DNA of 64,000 bases from assembly GCF_030503855.1 (NCBI RefSeq), contig NZ_CP129971.1, positions 2,418,001 to 2,482,000 of the forward strand. The letters run 5' to 3'. Every line of letters begins with the position of its first letter. Position 1 is the stretch's first letter. This DNA is from Marivirga salinae. Its GTDB lineage: Bacteria > Bacteroidota > Bacteroidia > Cytophagales > Cyclobacteriaceae. Positions 39,601-47,927 of this stretch are shown here, in pieces. The translations under genes were made by a program, and so were the position numbers. The notes beneath the pieces were generated by a model. That model worked only from the letters and a program-made list of their open reading frames with translations, had not been told where the DNA came from and made no database searches.

Positions 39601-42600
39601 GTAGAAGCTTGCGAGGATGAGGGGGCTTTTGATTTATTTACTTCATTAGGAGGTACACCACAAGCTACGAATGGAGTATGGACCGAAGATGCGGGTAACC
39701 CAGCGACAAGTATATTAACACAATCAGGAGATGGAAGCACCGGAACTGCAGATTTAACGACTGCTATAGGTACTTACAACTTTACCTATACAGTAACAGC
39801 CCCAGGTTGTAGTCCATCTACAGCAATCTTAACAGTGAATGTAAGTGCGCTACCTGATGCAGGAACAGCGGGCAGTGCAGATGCCTGTAATAATGATGCA
39901 GCCTTCAATTTATATAATGTATTGGGCGGCACGCCACAGTTAAGTGGAAGTTTTGCGGCAGCAATTGGGAATCCGGAAGCGGTAACGATTAGTCAGCCAG
40001 GAGATGGGAGTACCAGCACGGCCGATTTTGATGGAGTGGCAACAGGAACGTATGTGTTTACCTATACTGTAAGCTCAGCAGGATGTCCAGATGCGACAGC
40101 CGATGTAACTATAAATGTAAATTCCTTAACAGTCACATTAAATACAAATAACCCTACATCTGGTTGTGGATTAGCTGATGGATCACTTGATATAATTGCT
40201 AACAGCTCATTTGCAGGTGATACTTTTACTTTTGATTGGTCTAGTCCAAATGGATACAATAATATCATAACTGGTTCCGATGGAGATATATCTGGCCTTG
40301 AAAGCGGTGACTATACTGTAGTAGTTACATCAAATAATACGGGTTGTGAATTTACCGATACTTATACAGTTGCTGATCCCGTTCCATTTACAATCAATGT
40401 TCTATCTGTAAACGTACAATCGGAATGTGATGTAGATAATGGTGGAATTGATATTGAAGTAACTGGTGGAACAGGTCCATACAATTATTATATTGAAGAT
40501 GTAAATGCAGGTACAGAGGTAAGCGGATCTAGATTAGATAATGATGCATCTAATACTTATTCTTATAATTTATTAGCTCCAGGTGACTATGAAGTATTTG
40601 TAGAAGAAGGGTCTTGCACGCAATCAGAATTATTTACGGTTGATCCGGTAGATAAAATCACTGCTACTATTGCAAATTTTGTTGAACCATCTTGTGGAGC
40701 AACTGATGGCAACATAGAATTAGATGTTACGGATGTTGGAAATGATTTTGACGTAACGATTGATGACGGTGTTAACCCGCCAAATACTATAACAGTAACT
40801 GCAACAACACCTACAACTGTGAATTTGACTAATTTAGGGCAAGGTAGTTATACTATTACAGTAACAGATAACACTACAAATTGTGATGTGGTATTAAATC
40901 AAGTTCTTAATGATAATGCGGCTTTCGATATTGATAATGGCGCAACTACAGTGACTAGCATTCAAACATGTGATGGAAATCAAGGTGCTATAGATGTAGT
41001 TATTACAGGAACATTATCTGGCACAGAATCTTATTCTTGGACTGGTCCTACTGGTTTTACTGATCCTAGTACAAAAGATCTTACTCTTTTGGAATTAGCT
41101 GGTGATTATCAACTTACTGTTGAGGATGCAGGTTGTACAGTAGTGAGTGATGTATTTACTATTACTGAACCAACTCCTCCAACTTCGGTTGCTGGACAAG
41201 ATTCTACTATTTGTGAAAATGCTATTACACTTTATGCAGATGCTCTTGCAGCAGACCAAGTAGGTGAGTGGATATTGGTAAGTCAACCAACAACTGCTAG
41301 TGCTAATATTGTAAGTCCAAATGATCCAGCTTCAGATTTTGAAAATTTAATTGAAATTGGTGACTACACTTTAGCATGGTTACTAGAAAATACGGTAACT
41401 AGTTGCTCTGATACTGATACTATTGTAATCACTAGAAAAACAATCACTGTAGCTGATGCAGGTGCTGCTCAACAAGTATGTGGCACAACGGCTACTTTAG
41501 CAGCTAATGCAGCAGGTACCAATGAAACTGGTATATGGACTGTAGTAAGTGGTTCGGGCAATTTTGCTTCAGGTGAGGAGAATAATCCGGCTGCTGAAGT
41601 TACAGGATTATCAGCTGGGGATAATATTTTTGAATGGACTATTACAGATGATAATGCAATCTGTGATCCAACTTCAAATCAAGTAACCATTACAGCAGAT
41701 CCTCTACCAACTGCTTATGCAGGAGAGGATGAGGCATTCTGTGATATTACTACAATTGACTTGAGCACATTAGATGGAGGTAATACCCCACCTCTAGCTG
41801 AAAATGGCACTATAGAGTGGACTACTTCTTCAACAGATGGTGGTTCATTTGATGATAATACAATTGAAACACCAGTTTATACATTTGGAACAGATGATAT
41901 AGCAGATGGAACAGTTACTTTAACAATGACGGTAACTGGTACGGGTGCTTGCTCTGCAGAAGTTGTTTCTGATGAAGTGGTTTTAAACATAGCGAATTCA
42001 CCTGTGATTGATCCTTTAGCAGATGCTGCTATTTGTTATGTAGATGTGAATAGCACTTTTGATGTGGATGCAACAGTATCTAATGAGGCCAGTATTTTAT
42101 GGTCAAGCACTGGTACAGGTAGTTTTGATGATGAAACTTCAGCGTCTACATTCTATATTCCAAGTGCAGCAGATTCAACAGCAGGTACAGTTGATTTAAC
42201 TATAACTGCTGAAGGTGCAGGTGCTTGTGGAAATGTAAGTGAAACTTTAACATTGACTATAAACTCATTAAGAGCAATTGGAAATGTATCTCCAACTTCA
42301 GCTTGTGGAGTAGATGATGGATCAATTAGTTTAACAATAGAAAGTAACACTTCGGGACCTTTTGGATTTGTATGGTCTGGCCCTGATAGTTTTGCTTCAA
42401 CTGATCAAAATATATCAGGATTGGCGCCTGGTAATTATACTGTTCAAGTAACGGATGAAAGTGCGGGTTCTGATTGTATAGTTTCTGAAACTTTCAAAGT
42501 AGAAGATCCTGCGGCTTATTCTATAAGTAATTTGACTGAAACTCCACAAACAGAATGCGATGTTGAAAATGGAGGAGTTTCAATTGAAGTGATTGATGGA

Positions 42601-45600
42601 ACTGGTCCTTTTAATTATTATATCACAGATAATGAATCGCCACAAAATGAGATTGCTGATTCAAGATCTGATAATGATGCTTCATTGACTTATTCCTTTA
42701 ATGAGCTTGCTCCGGGAACTTACAATATTTATGTAGAAGAAGGTGCTTGTCAGCTTTCACAAGAATTCACCATTAACCCAGCCGATGCAATTACTGCTAG
42801 TGTGAATACTGTAAGCCCAGCAGACTGTAATGGTGGTACTAATGGCGCTATCGATATAGATATAGTTCCTGTTGGAAATCCTTATACTATAGAAGTATCA
42901 GATGTTAATGGAGTTATCAGTACAGATAACTTCACAGCTACTGATGTTACTTTTACTGCAAGTGGGTTATCTCAAGGAACATACACGATTACAATTACTG
43001 ATGATGTTACAAATTGTGAAGTGGTTATTAACCAAATAGTAAATGAAAATGCTGCATTTACCATTGATAATTCAGTCATAACTGATATTGCGACTTGCGG
43101 TGGATCTGAAGGTGAAATTTCATTAGATATTTCAGGATTAAGTGGATCTGAATCCATTAGCTGGGCAGGTCCTAATAATTTCACAGCGTCAACTCAAAAT
43201 ATTAGCGGATTGTCTAATCCAGGTGATTATACAATCACGATTGAAGATAATGGTTGTACAGTAGAACAAATCTATTCTATAACCCAACCAGCAGAATGTG
43301 ACTACGATTGCGAAGATTTCAAAGTTTCTCCAATCACGGAAGCAGCTACATGCTTAGGAGTGGATGATGGTAAACTTTTCTTCTTACTAAGAAATGTAAA
43401 TGGAAGTTCGCCTGAATTGAATTTTGACATCAAGCAAGCTGGAGCAGATGACGCTTTATACAAAAGGTTTACTGTTGACAATATAGGTCAGGGATTGATT
43501 ATTGAAATTGATTCATCATTTGCTACTGGTACTTATACTGTGGTAGCATCCGATCCGAATTTGGAATGTGTATCTGATACTTTTAATATTAATATTGGAA
43601 CTAAGACAAATTTAACTGCTACAATTGATATTGAACAGCCAACTTGTACTATCTCAACGGGTTCTATTTCAGCAAATATTGCAGGAACTAATGATGAATT
43701 TGAATTCATCCTTTACTTTGAAGGAGATTCATTAACAGCTAATACTACTGGTGTATTTGCCGATTTGGAAGAAGGAGATTATGAGTTGGAATTTGATAAC
43801 CAAAACACAAATGCTTGTGGCGTGGATAATCAAACTTTCACTATTGAAAATACAGCAGTTGTTGATCAAAGCGCAGTGGATATAAATATCACTAATCCTG
43901 AGTGTGGAGAAATATTTGGAACTATTTCAGCTAGCTTAAATAATTTACCAAGTAATTATGAATTCATCCTGGTAGATGAAAATGGAGATGAATTTGCTCG
44001 AAATGAAACAGGTATCTTTAATGAAGTACCAGAAGGCACTTATATTATCCAATTCGAGAATATGGTAGATCCAGGTGCTTGTCCGATTGCGGATAGAGGT
44101 GGAATTGTAATTGAAAATAATGGTTCATTTACGGCTGTGGCAAGTGATGTTGAGAATATAGTATGTCATGGAGATTCAGATGGATCAGCCGTAATTACAT
44201 TGGAAGGTGTTTCAACTGGGTATTATTCTGTTGATAATGGAGTGATTTGGAATGAATTTACTTCAGGAAATAGAATTACAGGTCTACCAGAAGTGAATAA
44301 TATATTGGTTAGTGATCAACCAGGTACTTCTGATTGTGAATTATCAGTTGCAGTTGGAATTGAATACTTAAGCGATCCGATTGAGTTGGATGGTGGTAGC
44401 CCCATAATAATTACAGAGGCAAGTTGTGATGAATCTGAGACAGATGGTGTAATTGAAATACCTGAAATTACAGGAGGGGTTGAGCCTTACTCTTTTGAAA
44501 TTGATGGAAATGCTGTTGAATTAAATGAAAATCGACAAATAACGGGTTTAAATAAGTTAACCGAAGTATTTACCATAATTGATGATTCTGGATGTAGTAA
44601 AGATTTTCAAATTAATACGGATATAGCTCCAAATCAAATTAGTGCTAGAGTTGAGGAGATAAATGATGAGGGAAATAAATGTATTGAGGAGCCAGAAGGT
44701 ATTAAAGTTAGGTTAACTGCATTTACCGTTAATAATATTCCAGGTCCATTTACTCTTATTCTAAATAGATCAGATGTAGAAGAAACTGTAGAGATACCTT
44801 TAAATTTAGATAATAATAATGGTAATCCTGAATTCTTTATAGGTCCTAATTATGATCTTAACTACACCTTTGAAAAAGGCCAGCAATACAATTGGACAAT
44901 CCGTACTACAAATAGTCAGCAATCTTGTTCAACAGATGGAATTGTAAATATTCTAGATGGTGCAATTATTCCTACTTTTGAAATGGAAGGTATTGATGCT
45001 GCTTGTAATGATGGATCTGGCGCATTGCGATTGTTTAATATTCAAGGTGATATGGAGATTCCAGTTGAGTATCAAATATTTGAGGGAAATGCTTCCACTC
45101 CAACAGTAAGGATTAATGAAAATAATCTTCCGGTTACTGGAGAGTATATTATTGATCCTAATAATTATGGAGTAGCAATGGGATTTGTAAGCGGTGGTTA
45201 CAATGTTAGAATTGTTCAGAGACCTAGCAGTTGTAATAATGACATTGTATCTGAAATTGAAAATGCACAAATTCAACAGCCAAGTGGTAACCTTGTAGTA
45301 GAATTAGTTCCTGAACCTAATTTACCTCCAGGAGTTGAAAGAGAGTTTCAGGATATGAATCCGAAGCCTACTTCAAGAAGAGATAAATCAGATGGTTCAA
45401 TATCAGTAAGAATTTCTAATGAATCAGGTGCTGAAGCATATTATGCCTTATTATCCTTAGCAGATGATGGAAGAGTTAGTGGTGCAGCGCCTTATATCTT
45501 TAATACTGATACTGTTGAATTGATACCAAATGAAAGCTATACCTTCGAGAACTTATCGGCCGGTACTTATATTATTGAATATTTTGATAGTTTCGGTAGA

Positions 45601-45945
45601 TGTACCCAACAATTAAGAATAGTTCAAGATAAAGATGGAGCAACGGATGGAATATATGTTGGGTTTGACGAAAGTCCATTCATTCCGAATGTATTTACTC
45701 CAAATAATGATCAGAAAAACGATTATTTTAAAATCTTAAATTTACCTGACAATGGAGCTAATTTAATTGTGACTAATAGAAATGGAACCATAGTTTATGA
45801 AAACGAGAATTATGGTCCTACAGATAGAGAATCTAACCTTTGGGATGGTGGAGATAGTCCTGATGGAATCTATTTCTATCGATTAGAAGTAAATGGTTCT
45901 GCTATTCAAACTGGTTGGGTCGAGATTCTAAGAGGTAGAAGGTAG
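33658..45945 (+). CDS. Giant type IX-secreted adhesin with tandem repeats (SprB-like)
   Basis: 4095 residues. A signal peptide (MKYIYTILLGFILSISLVNAQ) leads to an N-terminal part containing an SprB-type module (GNYNYSWSNGATTEDISGL). Residues about 226-2150 are 10.5 copies of a 184-residue repeat. Each repeat is two related ~92-residue Ig-like halves beginning PDAGTAGSADAC and PDAGLAATVEAC, each with two Cys. The second half of the protein has more SprB-like and Ig-like modules with varied sequence. The last ~90 residues (FIPNVFTPNNDQKNDYFKI to the end) are the gliding-motility C-terminal domain (CHU_C/type B) that directs type IX secretion. Such proteins sit on the cell surface and serve adhesion or gliding. 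It ends at a strong terminator. Confidence 0.9.
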   Translation: MKYIYTILLGFILSISLVNAQCPNDSNTEATIVSTDALCFAAEDGTISFELKDASDVSLDPVNFDFGLYDGGENDWVYDDIGVSPGGDINPAITLSISGTVLTFSNVPTTKDGIGYTIGSRDNGICGITFRTYSSGFSGIIINEPSELTASINLITDDCDNSNSGAIDIDVTGGTPDGGGNYNYSWSNGATTEDISGLDDGTYSVTVTDDNGCTAELTGIVVEAGPDAGTAGSADACNNDAAFNLYNVLGGTPQLSGSFAAAIGNPEAVTISQPGDGSTSTADFDGVATGTYVFTYTVSSAGCPDATADVTITVNQAPDAGLAATVEACEDEGAFDLFTSLGGTPQATNGVWTEDAGNPATSILTQSGDGSTGTADLTTAIGTYNFTYTVTAPGCSPSTAILTVNVSALPDAGTAGSADACNNDAAFNLYNVLGGTPQLSGSFAAAIGNPEAVTISQPGDGSTSTADFDGVATGTYVFTYTVSSAGCPDATADVTITVNQAPDAGLAATVEACEDEGAFDLFTSLGGTPQATNGVWTEDAGNPATSILTQSGDGSTGTADLTTAIGTYNFTYTVTAPGCSPSTAILTVNVSALPDAGTAGSADACNNDAAFNLYNVLGGTPQLSGSFAAAIGNPEAVTISQPGDGSTSTADFDGVATGTYVFTYTVSSAGCPDATADVTITVNQAPDAGLAATVEACEDEGAFDLFTSLGGTPQATNGVWTEDAGNPATSILTQSGDGSTGTADLTTAIGTYNFTYTVTAPGCSPSTAILTVNVSALPDAGTAGSADACNNDAAFNLYNVLGGTPQLSGSFAAAIGNPEAVTISQPGDGSTSTADFDGVATGTYVFTYTVSSAGCPDATADVTITVNQAPDAGLAATVEACEDEGAFDLFTSLGGTPQATNGVWTEDAGNPATSILTQSGDGSTGTADLTTAIGTYNFTYTVTAPGCSPSTAILTVNVSALPDAGTAGSADACNNDAAFNLYNVLGGTPQLSGSFAAAIGNPEAVTISQPGDGSTSTADFDGVATGTYVFTYTVSSAGCPDATADVTITVNQAPDAGLAATVEACEDEGAFDLFTSLGGTPQATNGVWTEDAGNPATSILTQSGDGSTGTADLTTAIGTYNFTYTVTAPGCSPSTAILTVNVSALPDAGTAGSADACNNDAAFNLYNVLGGTPQLSGSFAAAIGNPEAVTISQPGDGSTSTADFDGVATGTYVFTYTVSSAGCPDATADVTITVNQAPDAGLAATVEACEDEGAFDLFTSLGGTPQATNGVWTEDAGNPATSILTQSGDGSTGTADLTTAIGTYNFTYTVTAPGCSPSTAILTVNVSALPDAGTAGSADACNNDAAFNLYNVLGGTPQLSGSFAAAIGNPEAVTISQPGDGSTSTADFDGVATGTYVFTYTVSSAGCPDATADVTITVNQAPDAGLAATVEACEDEGAFDLFTSLGGTPQATNGVWTEDAGNPATSILTQSGDGSTGTADLTTAIGTYNFTYTVTAPGCSPSTAILTVNVSALPDAGTAGSADACNNDAAFNLYNVLGGTPQLSGSFAAAIGNPEAVTISQPGDGSTSTADFDGVATGTYVFTYTVSSAGCPDATADVTITVNQAPDAGLAATVEACEDEGAFDLFTSLGGTPQATNGVWTEDAGNPATSILTQSGDGSTGTADLTTAIGTYNFTYTVTAPGCSPSTAILTVNVSALPDAGTAGSADACNNDAAFNLYNVLGGTPQLSGSFAAAIGNPEAVTISQPGDGSTSTADFDGVATGTYVFTYTVSSAGCPDATADVTITVNQAPDAGLAATVEACEDEGAFDLFTSLGGTPQATNGVWTEDAGNPATSILTQSGDGSTGTADLTTAIGTYNFTYTVTAPGCSPSTAILTVNVSALPDAGTAGSADACNNDAAFNLYNVLGGTPQLSGSFAAAIGNPEAVTISQPGDGSTSTADFDGVATGTYVFTYTVSSAGCPDATADVTITVNQAPDAGLAATVEACEDEGAFDLFTSLGGTPQATNGVWTEDAGNPATSILTQSGDGSTGTADLTTAIGTYNFTYTVTAPGCSPSTAILTVNVSALPDAGTAGSADACNNDAAFNLYNVLGGTPQLSGSFAAAIGNPEAVTISQPGDGSTSTADFDGVATGTYVFTYTVSSAGCPDATADVTINVNSLTVTLNTNNPTSGCGLADGSLDIIANSSFAGDTFTFDWSSPNGYNNIITGSDGDISGLESGDYTVVVTSNNTGCEFTDTYTVADPVPFTINVLSVNVQSECDVDNGGIDIEVTGGTGPYNYYIEDVNAGTEVSGSRLDNDASNTYSYNLLAPGDYEVFVEEGSCTQSELFTVDPVDKITATIANFVEPSCGATDGNIELDVTDVGNDFDVTIDDGVNPPNTITVTATTPTTVNLTNLGQGSYTITVTDNTTNCDVVLNQVLNDNAAFDIDNGATTVTSIQTCDGNQGAIDVVITGTLSGTESYSWTGPTGFTDPSTKDLTLLELAGDYQLTVEDAGCTVVSDVFTITEPTPPTSVAGQDSTICENAITLYADALAADQVGEWILVSQPTTASANIVSPNDPASDFENLIEIGDYTLAWLLENTVTSCSDTDTIVITRKTITVADAGAAQQVCGTTATLAANAAGTNETGIWTVVSGSGNFASGEENNPAAEVTGLSAGDNIFEWTITDDNAICDPTSNQVTITADPLPTAYAGEDEAFCDITTIDLSTLDGGNTPPLAENGTIEWTTSSTDGGSFDDNTIETPVYTFGTDDIADGTVTLTMTVTGTGACSAEVVSDEVVLNIANSPVIDPLADAAICYVDVNSTFDVDATVSNEASILWSSTGTGSFDDETSASTFYIPSAADSTAGTVDLTITAEGAGACGNVSETLTLTINSLRAIGNVSPTSACGVDDGSISLTIESNTSGPFGFVWSGPDSFASTDQNISGLAPGNYTVQVTDESAGSDCIVSETFKVEDPAAYSISNLTETPQTECDVENGGVSIEVIDGTGPFNYYITDNESPQNEIADSRSDNDASLTYSFNELAPGTYNIYVEEGACQLSQEFTINPADAITASVNTVSPADCNGGTNGAIDIDIVPVGNPYTIEVSDVNGVISTDNFTATDVTFTASGLSQGTYTITITDDVTNCEVVINQIVNENAAFTIDNSVITDIATCGGSEGEISLDISGLSGSESISWAGPNNFTASTQNISGLSNPGDYTITIEDNGCTVEQIYSITQPAECDYDCEDFKVSPITEAATCLGVDDGKLFFLLRNVNGSSPELNFDIKQAGADDALYKRFTVDNIGQGLIIEIDSSFATGTYTVVASDPNLECVSDTFNINIGTKTNLTATIDIEQPTCTISTGSISANIAGTNDEFEFILYFEGDSLTANTTGVFADLEEGDYELEFDNQNTNACGVDNQTFTIENTAVVDQSAVDINITNPECGEIFGTISASLNNLPSNYEFILVDENGDEFARNETGIFNEVPEGTYIIQFENMVDPGACPIADRGGIVIENNGSFTAVASDVENIVCHGDSDGSAVITLEGVSTGYYSVDNGVIWNEFTSGNRITGLPEVNNILVSDQPGTSDCELSVAVGIEYLSDPIELDGGSPIIITEASCDESETDGVIEIPEITGGVEPYSFEIDGNAVELNENRQITGLNKLTEVFTIIDDSGCSKDFQINTDIAPNQISARVEEINDEGNKCIEEPEGIKVRLTAFTVNNIPGPFTLILNRSDVEETVEIPLNLDNNNGNPEFFIGPNYDLNYTFEKGQQYNWTIRTTNSQQSCSTDGIVNILDGAIIPTFEMEGIDAACNDGSGALRLFNIQGDMEIPVEYQIFEGNASTPTVRINENNLPVTGEYIIDPNNYGVAMGFVSGGYNVRIVQRPSSCNNDIVSEIENAQIQQPSGNLVVELVPEPNLPPGVEREFQDMNPKPTSRRDKSDGSISVRISNESGAEAYYALLSLADDGRVSGAAPYIFNTDTVELIPNESYTFENLSAGTYIIEYFDSFGRCTQQLRIVQDKDGATDGIYVGFDESPFIPNVFTPNNDQKNDYFKILNLPDNGANLIVTNRNGTIVYENENYGPTDRESNLWDGGDSPDGIYFYRLEVNGSAIQTGWVEILRGRR
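34333..40106 (+). repeat. 552-bp tandem repeat, 10.5 copies
   Basis: Unit starts are at 34333, 34885, 35437, 35989, 36541, 37093, 37645, 38197, 38749, 39301 and 39853; the last is half a unit and diverges after 40106. Copies are almost identical. The differences I can see inside the units are silent: gctgat/gccgat and gatgaag/gatgagg in units 3, 8 and 10, with gccgat also in the half unit 11, and agtcag/agccag in unit 10. Each unit encodes two homologous halves of 92 residues. Exact copy number depends on correct assembly through the array. Confidence 0.95.
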
Positions 45946-45977
45946 ATAACTTAATACTCTATTCATTAATATTTAAT

Positions 45978-46007
45978 ACCAGCTCATTTAGGGCTGGTTT
46001 TTTTTTA
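45978..46007 (+). terminator. Intrinsic terminator after the adhesin gene
   Basis: An 8-bp stem with one G-U pair (accagctc with gggctggt) and a 5-nt loop is followed by an unbroken run of T. It lies 33 bp after the adhesin stop on the plus strand. Confidence 0.9.
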
Positions 46008-46068
46008 TCCATATTCAGGAATTAAGAATTGTCAAGTACTAAAGAATTTAAGCTTTCGTTTCCTCTGC

Positions 46069-46623
46069 ATGAAAATGAAACTCTCATTTATTTTAGTACT
46101 CATATGCTTTCAATTATCAGCTCAGAAATATGGTACTGCAGTTGGACTAAGAATTGGTGATGCTAGGTTTGGTCTAAGTGTTAAACAAAGAATTCTACTT
46201 CGGTTTTCAGCAGAGGCTATTACTGACGTTAAAGCTAATTCGTTTCAATTTGCAGTACTTCCTAAATATCATTTACCCATCACTGGTGAAGGGTTCAATT
46301 TGTTTTTTGGAGCAGGAATGCATGTAGGGAGCCTCAAAGAGTATGGAGCCACTTATGGTTATGATTTGATGGCAGGGATAGAATGGAAGATTCCTGCTCT
46401 TCCTATAGTGATTTCTGCAGATGTTAAACCGGCTTATCATATTAATCACGAAGACTGGTTTGAATTTCCAGCTTCGGTGTCTATTCATTATGCTATTACA
46501 CGTGAGACAAAAGCTAAACGCAAAAAGGATAGAGAAAGAAGGAAAAAACGCAAGGAAAGGAGAGAGAGAAGAGAAGAACGAAAAGAAAAGCGTCAGGAAT
46601 GGTGGGATGATTTTCGTAATTAA
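46069..46623 (+). CDS. Small outer-membrane-barrel-like protein with a highly charged tail
   Basis: 184 residues. A signal peptide (MKMKLSFILVLICFQLSAQ) is followed by alternating strands such as YGTAVGLRIGDARFGLSVKQ, AVLPKYHLPI and LFFGAGMHVG, which suggest a small beta-barrel (about residues 20-145). The last ~40 residues are almost only Arg, Lys and Glu (RKKDRERRKKRKERRERR and on), ending EWWDDFRN. That tail is unusual for a barrel, whose C-terminal strand normally ends in an aromatic residue. It lies just after the adhesin terminator on the same strand. In Flavobacterium, sprB is followed by an SprF-type outer-membrane partner; this gene is shorter and no clear SprF relative. Confidence 0.6.
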   Translation: MKMKLSFILVLICFQLSAQKYGTAVGLRIGDARFGLSVKQRILLRFSAEAITDVKANSFQFAVLPKYHLPITGEGFNLFFGAGMHVGSLKEYGATYGYDLMAGIEWKIPALPIVISADVKPAYHINHEDWFEFPASVSIHYAITRETKAKRKKDRERRKKRKERRERREERKEKRQEWWDDFRN

Positions 46624-46636
46624 TTTAGTATAAAAA

Positions 46637-46716
46637 AAACCTGTCTGGTTATAAAAATTATACCGCAAATTTCATCGAAATATTCATGATTATAATTTTT
46701 ATAACCTAACAGGTTT
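46637..46716. terminator. Long imperfect inverted repeat between convergent genes
   Basis: Arms 46637-46662 and 46691-46716 (26 nt each) match at 24 positions when one is reverse-complemented, around a 28-nt loop. The outer ends are aaacctgt and acaggttt. It lies between the convergent genes ending at 46623 and 46778, so it can stop transcription from both sides. Confidence 0.65.
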
Positions 46717-46777
46717 AGTAATTCTTTTCCTATTAACTTGAATGATTAAGGAAAAGCTATTGAAAATCAACCTAAAC

Positions 46778-47845
46778 TTAATCTTTAAAAATCCCTAGCA
46801 TTAACTCTTTAAAGCTATTAGAGGTATACATGGAATTACCATTATGCCCAACGCCTTCTACCAATACCTTTTGGTGCTGATTTTCATCAGGGTAAAAGGT
46901 TTCCATAAACAAATACATATTCTCCCCTCTATTAAATCTATGCTCACCTAAAAGAACAGCTGCACAACTACTTGTATTTAATGTACCTGAGGTTTGGGTA
47001 TCATTCGTACCTAATAAATATGTGATTTTTTTGTTTTTAAAACTTTCATTTAAGTCCTCTCTGTTTTTAGTGGCTATATATTCTATGGGTGATTCAAAGC
47101 CAAATGGCCATTCATTGTATTCCTCACAGCTTGTTGGGGTTGTGAAATTTTCAGTAGAAGGATTATATCTGACATCTTGAGGATAATAGAAGTATTGACT
47201 GTTGGCAACGATATATTCAATTGAGAAATCATATTGTGTCTCTATATCTGATGCTAGAGCATAGGTTTGGGTAAATAGAGCCCCAGAAGAATGACCTGTG
47301 ATTATAATTTTTTCTAAAAAAGGGAATTGCTCTTTATTGGAAAGGATTTCAAATAATGAATCCATTATGGAATATGTACTTATTTTTACTGATACATTTC
47401 CAGATAGTGCTCCTGCACGCCAGTCATTGGGCCAAAATAATTCACCAGGACCAACTTGAGAATTATTTTTGAATTGAGGAGCTATGAGTAAAGTGCTATC
47501 AAGAAGTTCAGTTTGATTAAGAGCAGATGTCATATCGGTAAAATAATTATTTGCGTCTCTTTTCTGTCCATGAATGACAAAAACTGCTTGTTTGATATTC
47601 CCCCATATGGCTGTATCATTCATAATAGGATAATTTCTATAGAAATTAAATGTTGCTGCTCTTCCTTCTGCAGAAGTGATAGGAATACTTTCGAGGCAAT
47701 TTACATCACCTGAGACGCAAGGATCTACTACCGTATATTGAATATCAGTTGTATCCGTTTCGTCATCATTTTCTGGGGTAACCTCTTCATTATTACAGGC
47801 ATAAAACACTGCGCAAACAAATATTAGTAAGTAGATTTTTTTCAT
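46778..47845 (-). CDS. Alpha/beta-hydrolase-fold lipoprotein
   Basis: 355 residues. The N-terminus MKKIYLLIFVCAVFYACNNE is a lipoprotein signal (lipobox FYAC), so the protein is membrane-tethered outside the cytoplasm. KQAVFVIHGQKRDANNYF is the strand/oxyanion region, and IIITGHSSGALFTQ is a nucleophile elbow (G-x-S-x-G). GVGHNGNSM near the end offers the catalytic His, and LGTNDTQTS the acid. It looks like an esterase. Substrate is unknown. It is the last gene of the minus-strand cluster that begins with susC, 82 bp after the GLUG lipoprotein gene. Confidence 0.7.
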   Translation of the reverse strand: MKKIYLLIFVCAVFYACNNEEVTPENDDETDTTDIQYTVVDPCVSGDVNCLESIPITSAEGRAATFNFYRNYPIMNDTAIWGNIKQAVFVIHGQKRDANNYFTDMTSALNQTELLDSTLLIAPQFKNNSQVGPGELFWPNDWRAGALSGNVSVKISTYSIMDSLFEILSNKEQFPFLEKIIITGHSSGALFTQTYALASDIETQYDFSIEYIVANSQYFYYPQDVRYNPSTENFTTPTSCEEYNEWPFGFESPIEYIATKNREDLNESFKNKKITYLLGTNDTQTSGTLNTSSCAAVLLGEHRFNRGENMYLFMETFYPDENQHQKVLVEGVGHNGNSMYTSNSFKELMLGIFKD

Positions 47846-47927
47846 TATTTAGTTTTAAGTAAGAAAAGAGGACTTCAATAGAAGCCCCCCTTTCATTGGA
47901 CACTTTTACTATTAAACAATTAAACTA

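Noticed and set aside
34542..39740. Regularly spaced antisense ORFs of 76-77 codons across the repeat array
   Set aside because: They recur every 552 bp because the repeat does, have no start signal of their own, and are shadows of the adhesin frame.
34333..40106. Possible CRISPR-like array because of regular repeats
   Set aside because: Units are 552 bp, contiguous, in one coding frame, without unique spacers.
46273..46668. Minus-strand ORF of 131 codons opposite the barrel-like gene
   Set aside because: The plus-strand gene has a signal peptide and barrel-like strands; the opposite frame is rich in Phe and Ser as expected from the complement of the Lys/Arg/Glu tail.
47846..47927. Possible terminator hairpin between the GLUG and hydrolase lipoprotein genes
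   Set aside because: The pairing around 47872-47892 is imperfect and short; not enough to call a terminator inside the cluster.
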